From Dendrocalamus latiflorus (lineage: Eukaryota; Streptophyta; Magnoliopsida; Poales; Poaceae), in the NCBI GenBank assembly GCA_017311315.1, contig CM029650.1:13517749-13581748 (forward strand): DNA of 64,000 nt. Direction: 5' to 3'. The notes beneath the pieces were generated by a model, which saw nothing but the letters and a program-made list of their open reading frames with translations, was not told where the DNA came from and ran no database searches. Positions 32,065 to 41,576 of this stretch are shown one piece after another. The translations under genes and the position numbers were made by a program. The stretch's first letter is position 1, and each line of letters opens with the position of its first letter.

Positions 32065-35000
32065 CTCAGGTTCGCCGGGCAGGGAAGGGAAAGGTTTGGC
32101 TTGTAGACTCCGGTTGTTCTCGTCATATGACCGGAGACTCCCGTTGGTTTTCTTCCCTTGCCCGTGCTCCAGGTGATGAAACGATCACCTTCGGAGATGC
32201 TTCATCTGGGCGCGTCATCGCCAAAGGTACTGTGCGCATTAATGATTCTTTCATTCTGAAAGATGTAGCCTTGGTTAGTAAGCTGCAGTACAATTTGCTT
32301 TCAGTTTCTCAGCTTACTGATGACGGTTTCGAGGTGAGCTTTAAGAAAAATGCTTGTAAAATTCTTGATTCTTCGGGTAGTCTGGTTTGCGGGATTTCTC
32401 GTTATGGGAGGATCTTTTGTGCTGATTTTTCTGAGTCTTCTGGTGATCCTCTCAGGTGTTTAGTTGCTTCTGAGTCCCGCGACCTCTCTTTCTGGCATAG
32501 GAGACTTGGTCATATTGGATTTGACCATTTGACCCGAGTTAGCGGCCACGATCTCATTCGTGGTCTGCCAAAACTCAAGATGGTCAAAGACCTTGTTTGC
32601 TCTCCATGCCGGCACGGCAAGATGGTTGCCGCTCCTCACCCTCCGGTCACAGTTACTATGACCGATGCACCAGGACAGCTGCTCCACATGGACACAGTTG
32701 GACCAGCTCGAGTGCAGTCAGCAGGAGGGAAGTGGTATGTTCTTGTTGTGGTCGATGACTTCTCGAGGTATTCTTGGGTGTTTTTCTTAGCCTCGAAGGA
32801 TGAGACGTTTTCGCATTTCCGAGGTCTTTTCAGTAGGTTTTCTGTAGAGTTCCCAGGTGCCTTACGAGCAATCCGCAGTGACAATGGCACGGAGTTCAAG
32901 AATTCCTACTTTGAGAGTTTCTGTGGTGAGACAGGTGTAGAGCACCAGTTCTCTTTTTCATACGTCCCTCAGCAGAATGGCGTTGTGGAGAGGAAGAACC
33001 GTACCTTGGTCGAGATGGCCAGGACGATGCTTGATGAGTACTCTACACCGCGGAAGTTTTGGGCTGAGGCTATAGCCACCGCGTGCCATGTCTCAAATCG
33101 AGTTTTTCTTCGAGCACACTTGCACCGCACTTCTTATGAGTTGAGATACGGGCGAAAGCCCAGTGTCTCTCATTTTCGTGTGTTTGGTTGCAAGTGCTTT
33201 ATTCTGAAGTCCGGGAACCTAGATAAGTTCGAGTCACGTTCTTGTGATGGGATCTTTCTAGGTTACTCGCCTTCTTCGCGGGCTTATAGGGTATGGAACT
33301 GCGAGTCTAGTAAAATGGTAGAGACCTGTGAGGTGACCTTTGACGAGGCCAGTCCGGGGACTAGGCCCGATATCTCAGGTTCTTTAGAGCAGTCCGAGAC
33401 CATCTTTGTGGGTGATGAGGATGATGGAGACGACGGTTGTCTACCTGATCCGGTCCCTCATCCACCCCTTGAGGTGCCGTCTTCCACCGCACCTCGAGGT
33501 GATCAGCCCATGCCTTCTGATTCTTCTGGAGCTGGTGGCTCTGTTCCTACCTCGTCAGCTCACGAGGTAGAGGCCACTTCTTCATCTCATCCTGGACCTC
33601 CTAGACATATCCAGAAAGCTCATCCTTCAGAGCAGATCATTGGAGACCTTTTCGAGCGTGTTACCCGCTCAAAATCTGGCTTATCTCAATTCTGTCTCCA
33701 TTCTGCTTTCATTGCCTCCTTTGAGCCCAAAGATGTCTCTCATGCTTTATCTGATGAGTCTTGGGTCAATGCCATGCATGAGGAGCTAGAAAATTTCGAG
33801 AGGAACAAGGTCTGGTCGCTTGTCGAGCCCCCGCGAGGTCACAATATTATTGGGACTAAGTGGGTGTTCAAGAACAAGCAGAGCGAGGATGGAGTGGTTA
33901 TTCGAAACAAGGCTAGACTGGTTGCTCAGGGGTTCTCCCAGGTTGAAGGTCTAGATTTCGAGGAGACCTTTGCCCCTGTAGCTAGACTTGAAGCCATTAG
34001 AATCCTGCTTGCCTTTGCAGCTTCTAAGGGTTTCAAGCTTTACCAGATGGACGTCAAGAGTGCCTTTCTCAATGGCCTTATTGAGGAAGAGGTCTACGTC
34101 CGACAGCCTCCTGGTTTCGAAAACCCCAAATACCCAAACCATGTCTTTAAGCTTTCCAAAGCGTTGTATGGACTTAAGCAGGCCCCCAGGGCTTGGTATG
34201 AGAGGCTTAAGTCCTACTTGTTGAGTCATGGGTTTGAAATGGGTAAAGTTGATAAGACCTTGTTCATCCGCCGGCTTGGCGCTGACCTTCTGCTCGTCCA
34301 GATCTATGTCGATGACATTATCTTTGGCGGCTCTTCCCATACTCTGGTTTCCCAGTTCTCGGATGTCATGAGCACCGAGTTTGAAATGAGTATGATGGGT
34401 GAGTTGACCTTCTTCCTTGGCTTCCAAATTAAGCAGACTCGGGAGGGTACATTTCTTCATCAAGGAAAGTACACTCGTGACCTCCTGAAGCGCTTCGATA
34501 TGAGTGATGGTAAGCCGGTATCAACTCCCATGGCTTCGACAGCCTATCTTGATCCAGATAAGGATGGCGAGCCAGTTGATCAGAAAGAGTTTAGAAGTAT
34601 GATCGGCTCCCTTCTTTACCTCACTGCCTCGAGACCAGACATACACTTCTCAGTGTGTCTGTGTGCTCGTTTTCAGGCTTCTCCTCGCGTATCTCACCGT
34701 CAGGCGGTGAAGCGCATCTTTCGGTACCTTCGAGCTACCACTGACTATGGTATCTGGTACTCTTCCTCATCCTGTCTTTCCCTGAGAGCCTTTTCGGATG
34801 CAGACTTCGCTGGCTGTAGGATAGATAGGAAGAGCACTTCCGGCACCTGCCAATTCATTGGCACTTCTCTCGTTTCCTGGTCATCGCGGAAGCAGTCCGG
34901 TGTTGCACAGTCCACTGCAGAGGCCGAGTACGTTGCTGCAGCCAGTTGCTGTAGCCAGGTACTTTGGATGGTTTCGACCCTGCGGGATTTTGGGTTAGCT

Positions 35001-35255
35001 TTAGACAGTGTTCCACTCTTTTGTGATAACACGTCTGCTATCAACATTGCTAAGAACCTAGTGCAACACTCTCGGACCAAGCATATTGATATTCGCTTTC
35101 ACTTCCTTAGAGACCATGTAGAGAAAGGTGACATAGTACTCCAGTTTGTGGAGAGTGACCACCAGTTGGCTGACATCTTCACCAAGCCTTTGGATAGTTC
35201 GAGGTTTTCAGCTCTGCGGGGAGAGCTTGGGGTGGTGTGTCCTTACGGATTGTAG
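32046..35255 (+). CDS. pol: Element C Pol: protease-integrase-RT-RNase H
   Basis: The replication polyprotein, in the -1 frame relative to gag; its frame opens at 32046 and has no ATG near its start, so it is probably made by frameshifting or splicing. Numbering from 32061: protease motif LVDSGCS (D16); integrase HHCC (WHRRLGH from ~144, CSPC ~173-176); catalytic D211 (HMDTVGP), D274 (RSDNGTEF) and E310 (QQNGVVER), giving the typical D(35)E spacing; a variable acidic/Pro/Ser linker (~440-520); reverse transcriptase with QMDVKSAFLNG and YVDD at 749-752; RNase H with SDADFAG, STAEAEY and the ADIFTKPLD tail. The stop is TAG at 35253-35255. The order PR-IN-RT-RH is diagnostic of Ty1/copia. Every catalytic residue I can check is present, so it looks functional. 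Confidence 0.94.
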   Translation, partial: DFTLCLTQVRRAGKGKVWLVDSGCSRHMTGDSRWFSSLARAPGDETITFGDASSGRVIAKGTVRINDSFILKDVALVSKLQYNLLSVSQLTDDGFEVSFKKNACKILDSSGSLVCGISRYGRIFCADFSESSGDPLRCLVASESRDLSFWHRRLGHIGFDHLTRVSGHDLIRGLPKLKMVKDLVCSPCRHGKMVAAPHPPVTVTMTDAPGQLLHMDTVGPARVQSAGGKWYVLVVVDDFSRYSWVFFLASKDETFSHFRGLFSRFSVEFPGALRAIRSDNGTEFKNSYFESFCGETGVEHQFSFSYVPQQNGVVERKNRTLVEMARTMLDEYSTPRKFWAEAIATACHVSNRVFLRAHLHRTSYELRYGRKPSVSHFRVFGCKCFILKSGNLDKFESRSCDGIFLGYSPSSRAYRVWNCESSKMVETCEVTFDEASPGTRPDISGSLEQSETIFVGDEDDGDDGCLPDPVPHPPLEVPSSTAPRGDQPMPSDSSGAGGSVPTSSAHEVEATSSSHPGPPRHIQKAHPSEQIIGDLFERVTRSKSGLSQFCLHSAFIASFEPKDVSHALSDESWVNAMHEELENFERNKVWSLVEPPRGHNIIGTKWVFKNKQSEDGVVIRNKARLVAQGFSQVEGLDFEETFAPVARLEAIRILLAFAASKGFKLYQMDVKSAFLNGLIEEEVYVRQPPGFENPKYPNHVFKLSKALYGLKQAPRAWYERLKSYLLSHGFEMGKVDKTLFIRRLGADLLLVQIYVDDIIFGGSSHTLVSQFSDVMSTEFEMSMMGELTFFLGFQIKQTREGTFLHQGKYTRDLLKRFDMSDGKPVSTPMASTAYLDPDKDGEPVDQKEFRSMIGSLLYLTASRPDIHFSVCLCARFQASPRVSHRQAVKRIFRYLRATTDYGIWYSSSSCLSLRAFSDADFAGCRIDRKSTSGTCQFIGTSLVSWSSRKQSGVAQSTAEAEYVAAASCCSQVLWMVSTLRDFGLALDSVPLFCDNTSAINIAKNLVQHSRTKHIDIRFHFLRDHVEKGDIVLQFVESDHQLADIFTKPLDSSRFSALRGELGVVCPYGL

Positions 35256-36950
35256 TGAGGGGGAGCTTGGAGTTTACTGCTTTACTATATTGATTATGCT
35301 TCTGTCTCATTTCTGTTGCTTTGCACTCGGGGTGCATTTGGGTTTAGTCCTTCCAGCATAGGTTAGAGTGCTTCTCTTGCTGAGATGCTTAGACTTCTAA
35401 CTCTTATCTTGTGCTTCCAGGATTAGCTGCTTCTTATCTCACTAGGTCGAGCTCAATCACTTCTTGTAGGTTCTAGCGAGGGTTGGGCCACCCTCGGGTA
35501 GACAGGGTACGTGTTTGCTCTCTAGTGTGTGATTTACTGTCAGCTGATTGTCCTGGAGTCATATGGGGTAGATGAGAGTCAGTCTGAGCCATAGTTGCCT
35601 CTATATCTTTTCTATGCTTTAAGGACTGCCTGTTTGCTGTTTTCTTTCCCAGCTTCTCGATTCTTTTACTTTGGTTCAGGGGGAGTTCAATTGGGAGCTT
35701 CTGGAGCTTAATTCTGACATAACTCAACTTGAACTAAACGTTGCATCTAATGTTGAGGGGGAGCTGGTCTTTCATGCATTTTCAGCATTTCGCATTATAA
35801 TCAAACTGCATTGAGCCTTGATTATTATCCTGTTATGACATGCTTCAATGCTTTACACCTTGCCATGACTTGTGCTTAGCTTGCTAAATTTATCATGACT
35901 TCATATGTGTAGACTAGCGTTTGCCATGATAAGTTAAGTAAAATTGATCAACTTAAATTAAACTTGTCATGCTAGCATTTGAGTTTAGTCTTTCTTGAGC
36001 TATCCTTTTATGATTCATGCCATGTCAAATAGGCTGAGTAGAGCGTTGAATCTATTTTGAGCCTTAGGTTGAGCTATTTTAGTCTCCTAATGATACATGA
36101 GTTAGTACAATGTGTTAAAAAGCAAAAAGATCTCTTTTGTGCGAAAAAACTGATCTCACCAATTCTTTCCTATGAGACAGCTTGCCATTGCACTAGGCAT
36201 GAACTCAGGGGGAGTTTTGGATGACCTAGACTATCTTCTTAAGCTTATTGCTTGGAGTAGTCGCATAAGGCTTGAGATCTAGCACATAAACAAAAATTAG
36301 GTTGAAAACAACCATATGCTTTCAAAAGACAATGTTCAATGTGCTCAATTTGCTTAATCTACAATCAGAACCAAGTACCTTAACCAATGTTTCCATCTTG
36401 AGCTTATAGCACTCTATTTGGACTCAATGTTAGCTTCTTTGTTCCGCTCAGCTTATTGACATGGCCTGCATCATCCTTGGATGTCTCTAGCTAGACTTTA
36501 CTCGTTGATGACTTGACTTGCTCTCAAAATGCATTACATTTCAGATTGTCATCTTTGTGCTCCAGCTGGTTTATATATATGTTGTCATGATCTAGATAGC
36601 GTTTTTTTTTGTTATGGCTTGGTATATTACATTATGGTCAATATGGATAATTCTCATGGCTCTAAATGCTTAAATAAACAAACTTCAGCCATATTCATTC
36701 TCTGACATGTCATATTCTCTCCTTGATGTGTTTATTGCCAAAAGGGGGAGAATAGTGGTAGAAAAAGCTAGTCGGGATCTTTTTAGAGCTTTGGAGAACA
36801 ATTTGCTCTTTCAGTTGTTGCTCTAGTGTTCCTTCTGTCGACATGGTCATTAGCTCCATTCTCTTTCTTTGGACCATGTTGGTTTCTTAAAACTCAAACT
36901 CATCTTCATGTTTTTTCTGGGTTTGTCAATATACTCATCAAGGGGGAGAT
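35256..36950 (+). other. Element C: non-coding 3' region with six polypurine motifs
   Basis: No ORF of credible length and no env-like protein is present on either strand, unlike SIRE1-type elements. AGGGGGAG-type motifs occur at about 35257, 35688, 35754, 36207, 36741 and 36940; the last (AAGGGGGAGAT) abuts the 3' LTR and is the expected plus-strand primer. A block at about 36118-36220 (GATCTCTTTTGTGCGAAA, then CTGATCTCACCAATTCTTTC, then CTTGCCATTGCACTAGGCAT) is nearly unchanged in elements A and B. Confidence 0.9.
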
Positions 36951-38449
36951 TGAGAGTCCATGTGGAGGTGACCACATGTTTGTGATGAGTAATTGACTCT
37001 TGTTTTAGAAAGTTTGAGTTTGGGTTGGGCACTTCCTGCCAAGTCATAGCCTTAGAAGTGATCGGAATCGCCTTCTGTGCAAAGTCGTAGCTTCTGACTG
37101 TGGTCGTAGGCTCTTACGACCACATTGGTTGTGGTCGGAAGCCTGTCGGGCAGGTTATGAACTTATTGTCGTCAATCGGGAGCCAGCCGGGTTGTTTACG
37201 ACCACTCTATCAGCAGTCGAAAGCCGAAAAACAATGTTTTACTCTTTCTGGCCGTGGTCGGAAGGCTGTACGACCACATGGCGTTTACGACCACTCTGAC
37301 CTTGGTCGTAGGTCACCAGGGAAGTCTACGACTGGTTTTGCCGTGGTCGAAAATCTATTCGACCACGTTGGCCGTGGTCGAAGCCTAGTACGACCACGTT
37401 TGGTCGTGGTCGAAGGCAGTTACGACCACACTGACGGAGAACGCGGTCGTAAGGCGTAGTCGGTGGTCGAAAGCAGTCATACGACCACGTTGTCGCAGAT
37501 TTCTCTTCCTAAGAACGAAAGCGGGTTTCGACCACGTTATGGGCGAACATGGTCGTAGCTCGGTCGGATGCGGTCAGACGAGCTTGGAGCGTGGTCGCAA
37601 GTGGGCGACTGCGGTCGGAAGTGTTCAAACGTTGTTGGAAGGGCTTCGATCACAGTGAACCAAGTCGTACGTGATCGAGAAGGGTTTCGACCACGGTGGA
37701 AAGCGATGAACGTGGTCGGAAAGTGGTTCGACCACGATGGAATCTCTGGTTTTGGTCGTAGTCTCTGGGAACCGGTCGTATGGACTTCTGAGATAGTCGT
37801 ATCATCTTGAGATGTGGTCATAGGACTTAAGAAAGTCTTGATCTATGGTTTCGACCAGTCATAAGTTGGTACAACTTGGTCGGGTAAGTTGGAACTGAAA
37901 CTTGTGATGGTCGTAGCTAGCTTTAAGGCGGTCGTAAGGACCACTGGGGTGGTCGTATGGTCTATGGTAACGATCGTAGGTCTTGAGAATTAATGTTTAA
38001 GTATTTTTGACCGATCGTAGTGAATGTACGACCTTGTGAAGCATGTTTTGAGTTCCTTTTATGCAGATGTCTGTACACATTGTGTTGTGCGGTGCTATGT
38101 AATGGTTTGCTTGTCTGTAATGTTTGCAGGACCTTGAGACTAGTCGTGGCGAGGCATGGAAGGCCGAGACTAGGCACGGGCGGTGCTGAGGTCAAGAGCG
38201 GCCAGGAAGTGCTGAAGACGACGAGGTCTGTGAGGTGGTTGCAAGCCGAGGAGATGAGGAACCGGAGCTGGAGCTGCCAGAGGACCTTGGAGACAAGTCT
38301 TGATGAGGCTTGGAGTGGTCGGGACTAGACATGGGGGATGTCGAGGTCCAGAACGACCAAGGGAAGCCGAAGGAGACCTAGTCTTGCGAGGTGGTTGCAA
38401 GCTTGGACGACAAGGCAGGAGGAAGCTTCCGGGAAGGCAGTGGAATGGC
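36951..38449 (+). repeat. Element C: 3' LTR, truncated
   Basis: It matches 26724-28222 over 1499 bp without indels. Identity stops inside GGAATGGC; the 5' LTR continues ATTTTGGAG, here CTTTATGATC. The missing 846 bp include the TATA box and the whole R/U5 region. Confidence 0.95.
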
Positions 38450-39800
38450 TTTATGATCTTTTGCTATTTCACTTTCCCCATTATATGTTACGTTGTCATT
38501 CTTCCGCATACTATGAAATCCAACTCAAATAACCAAACCCACTATATGTAAGAATAGGTCATTTTAGGTCAATCTAGTTTCTCAATGAACTTCAAATGAA
38601 TATAACCTTTCAATGTTTGGTATTTTGTGAAAATTTTGAACTAGAGAAATGTTTGAAATGACCAACCCTACAATTTTCGTAATGATAATTTTATCAAAAA
38701 CTTAATAGAATATTGATTTGTGAAGATATGTCTTTTAATCCAAAATCAAGATCATCTAAGATCCTTTCGATGCCAAATTTGCAATTTTGTTTCTAAAATA
38801 GGAATTTTTAATCCAAAAGCATTGGAGACATTTGAAATACTTATTTAAGTACTTTTATGTAATTTTTCACAATTTTGGCATTTTTAAACAAGATATTTGA
38901 TCTTTGACCAAATAGGCTCTTTCGAAACACTAAACTTGCATAAAACAAGTTCACTCCAAGAATGCCAAATAAATTACATAAGAGATTCTTTGATTTGAAT
39001 GGTATGTACGAAGTTAAAATACCATTTTGAATCAAGGCATAGTAAAAGATCCTAGTCAAGAGGTAAAACCTACATAGCTCTAGAATATGACCAATATAAC
39101 TCAAAAGATTTTGGGTGAGTTTTAAAATCAATATAACTTTTACTAGGTTGGTCCTTTGAGAAACTTTCAAATACAAGAAATGTTAAGAAACACAAACTGT
39201 AGGGTTTTTATTTTTGAATTATTTCCAAAATCTCTTTATAATTACTTTTATGTAAAATACACATTTAAAACAAAAACAAGATACTGGTAACTATTTTTTG
39301 GGCTTAAAACTCATTTTTCTTTTGAAATTAGTTTTTAGAAAACCAAAACCTTTTGCAAACATTTGCAAAGCTTTTATATGCATTTTGCAACTAGCTTTTC
39401 AAGATGTAACCAATAGTTACAAAGAATTTTGTTTTCAGCTAAATTGGCTTACTTTTGAAGATTAGTATTAACACTTAATTAGTTTGGGCACATTTAAAGA
39501 GGTGACATACATGATAATGATTTATCACTCTACTTAATGTGCCACTAACCCATCTTGCTCAAGATTGCAATAATGACAATTTTTGAATAACAGGAAGAAC
39601 ACAAAAATTTCTTTTAAATGATTTTCATGAATGCAATGCAATCTACACATGGCAAGTGTTAGATACTTTAATTTAAATGCTTGTTACTGAGATAGTATTA
39701 GCTCAAGATGTGAGATGTTGATCTTCAATCTTGGTTCCATATTTGCTTATGATGAAGTCCATCTCTTTATGAGATATCCAAGCTTCTAATGCATCTCTAA
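38450..39800. other. AT-rich unclassified sequence
   Basis: No ORF encodes a recognisable domain. The text is AT-rich, with a recurring theme of AGAAATGTTTGAAA / AGAAATGTTAAGAA beside CCAACCCTACA / AACTGTAGGG (38640-38680 and 39170-39205), which suggests an inverted or decayed LTR-like repeat. From about 39660 it may already be the distal gag or pol region of element DE, but I cannot show homology. It is either filler from a deletion that removed the end of element C or part of a further insertion. Confidence 0.4.
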
Positions 39801-39839
39801 GCACGTATTATACAATCAAGCATATTTGGGTACCCAAAC

Positions 39840-41318
39840 TTTGTTGGATCTTTGGATGTTAGTCACAATGAACTTAGGGACCCAATAGCCCTAGTAGTTG
39901 ACTTAGGTAAAGTAACATATCTAACAAATACATTGCCATTTTATCCTTCTAAGCAAAAAATGTTTATTATAAATAGAGGGCTTAGGAGTGATACCTATGG
40001 GACAATCCTTATTAAAATGTCCCTTTTCTCAGTAATTATGGCATGTTTGATGCTTTGCTCCACCCATGGTAATATTTTCTTTCTTATTGCCATTTTTCCT
40101 CTTTGATGATGATACTTGCTTGCCCACCATCTTCTTTAGACACATAGAGGCATATTGTCTCTTTTTGTGGCAATTTTAGCAAGTTATGTCTTTGATTCCA
40201 TTTCTTGTCTTGATAACTTGCTTATTACTGGTTTTTATTATTTTGATGACGTTGTCTTGTCATCTATCTTGTTGGGGCATTTTGAGACAATATGATCTTT
40301 CTTGTTACAACCATGGCACTTGACATTCTTCATGTGTCTTGCATTGTGTCGTGTCTGGCTATTCTCCTTTTCAGAGACGAAGCCAATATCTCTCTTGTCA
40401 TTTGATATTCTTTGATTGTTCAAAAGTTTATCAAGAGAGACCTTCCCTTTGTAGCTTCTTTCCAAGTCATTTTCCAATTTAGTGACTTGGGCCTTGAGCT
40501 TTTTGTTTTCCTCTACAAGATTAGTATCGTAAGATATAGACAAAATAGGAGCATATATTTTAGAGCAACAAGGAATATCAAGCAAATCATCCCAAGAGGT
40601 GGATGTGCTACCTAGATGACATGCATGAGTTAGGAGCTACACATGGCATATCATCTAATAGATTACATGTGATGCCTATATCCACTGTAGGCTTAATGGA
40701 TTCCTTGAAAAGAAAAGACTCATATTCTTCCTTTAGCACATCATAATTTTTTTTGAAAAGAGATATGTTCTTTCTTCAAAATCTTAAACTTAGCCTTCTC
40801 TTTCCCATGTTATTCATTAAGATCTTCTAACATATTCGTCAACTCATCATAAGTAGGTTCATCATTGTTATTATTAATATTCACTTTTTATTACCTTTGG
40901 CTCTAAGGCAATGAGTTGATGTGGATTCTTCATCGTCGGAGCTAGAGGTTGAGCATTCTTCATCTGACATCCATTCTTGCGTGCAATCTTCTTTAGTTTA
41001 GGTAGATATTTCATAATTACCTTTAAGATGTGTCCACATCTCTTGAGCACTCTTGAGATTGCATATGGCATCGAACACCTCTACACTCAAAGCACTAAAT
41101 AAAGCGTTAATTGCTTGAACGTCGAGATGTAAGCATTTCTCTTCCTCATTTGTTGGAATAAGAGGATCCAATAGAGGAGAAAATATCACATCTACAATCC
41201 ACCATATTTTAGGACTCATGGCTTTAAAATAGCATGACATGCGGATTTTCCAATTATCATAATTTGTGCCATCAAATAGAAGTGCCTCACCAAGGTGAAC
41301 TATATCACTAGTCGCCAT
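39840..41318 (-). pseudogene. Element DE: broken copia gag
   Basis: On the minus strand the N-terminus is clear (41318-40998): MATSDIVHLGEALLFDGTNYDNWKIRM..., a copia capsid domain with the FDGTNYxxWKxRM signature and a later QEMWTHLKGNYE. Several breaks follow. A segment at 40585-40238 carries a Lys/Glu-rich coiled coil (ENKKLKAQVTKLENDLE) and a zinc knuckle CHGCNKKDHIVSKC. Near 39820-39870 the minus strand reads KVWVPKYA, the kind of W-VPK motif seen before protease in these elements. Stops and frameshifts separate the pieces. Its sequence is far from that of A, B and C, so this is another copia family. Confidence 0.8.
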
Positions 41319-41451
41319 CTTATACTCTCTAAGCGATGAAGCCTAATAAAATGAGAAAACAAACTTTAATGCCACTTGTAAGATCAAGGAGGCCGACTAG
41401 AGAGGGTGAATAGGTGGTTTTAAACTTCTTTTAGGCTACTACCAAATTTAA
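41319..41451 (-). other. Element DE: leader, degenerate primer site and LTR edge
   Basis: On the minus strand an LTR end reads ...GGCCTCCTTGATCTTACA (to 41377), followed by AGTGGCATTAAAG, a decayed form of the TGGTATCAGAG tRNA-Met site, and then the short leader to the gag ATG. The LTR edge (41377-41451) is cut at 41452. Its end TCTTACA is the inverted complement of the TGTAAGA start of the LTR remnant at 25741, which suggests both belong to one element. Confidence 0.65.
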
Positions 41452-41576
41452 TGTGGGGACCCTGGGCATGTGAAACCCGTAGTCACCGTATATGTTCTGT
41501 ACTAGCCTCATGATAAGTAGCTAGTACACACATTCACAACATTGAGACTACATTCATACACATCGCATATATTTAT
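41452..41576. repeat. Fragment of an unidentified LTR-like sequence (left part)
   Basis: TGTGGGGACCCTGGGCATG begins abruptly here inside the copia LTR edge and continues to the chromovirus insertion. Its other part should continue at 60234 on the far side. The TG start and the break in the host LTR suggest an LTR, but no end or target duplication could be established. Confidence 0.45.

Larger units (their letters stand above)
26724..38449 (+). mobile_element. Copia element C (Maximus/SIRE type), coding-intact, 3' LTR truncated
   Basis: 5' LTR 26724-29068, tRNA-Met primer site, gag 29125-32064, pol 32046-35255, a 1.7-kb non-coding 3' region and a 3' LTR starting at 36951. Over the 1499 bp present in both LTRs I see no indel and only two substitutions (26838/27065 region and 27592/37819 region). 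All catalytic motifs are present. The 3' LTR stops at 38449 and continues into unrelated AT-rich DNA, so the 3' target duplication and polyadenylation end are missing. The reading frames are long enough to encode the full replication machinery, but a single normal transcript end is not available at this locus. Confidence 0.95.

Noticed and set aside
35256..36950. A possible env-like gene between pol and the 3' LTR of element C, as in SIRE1.
   Set aside because: No ORF of useful length, signal peptide or membrane segment was found; the region is non-coding with polypurine motifs.
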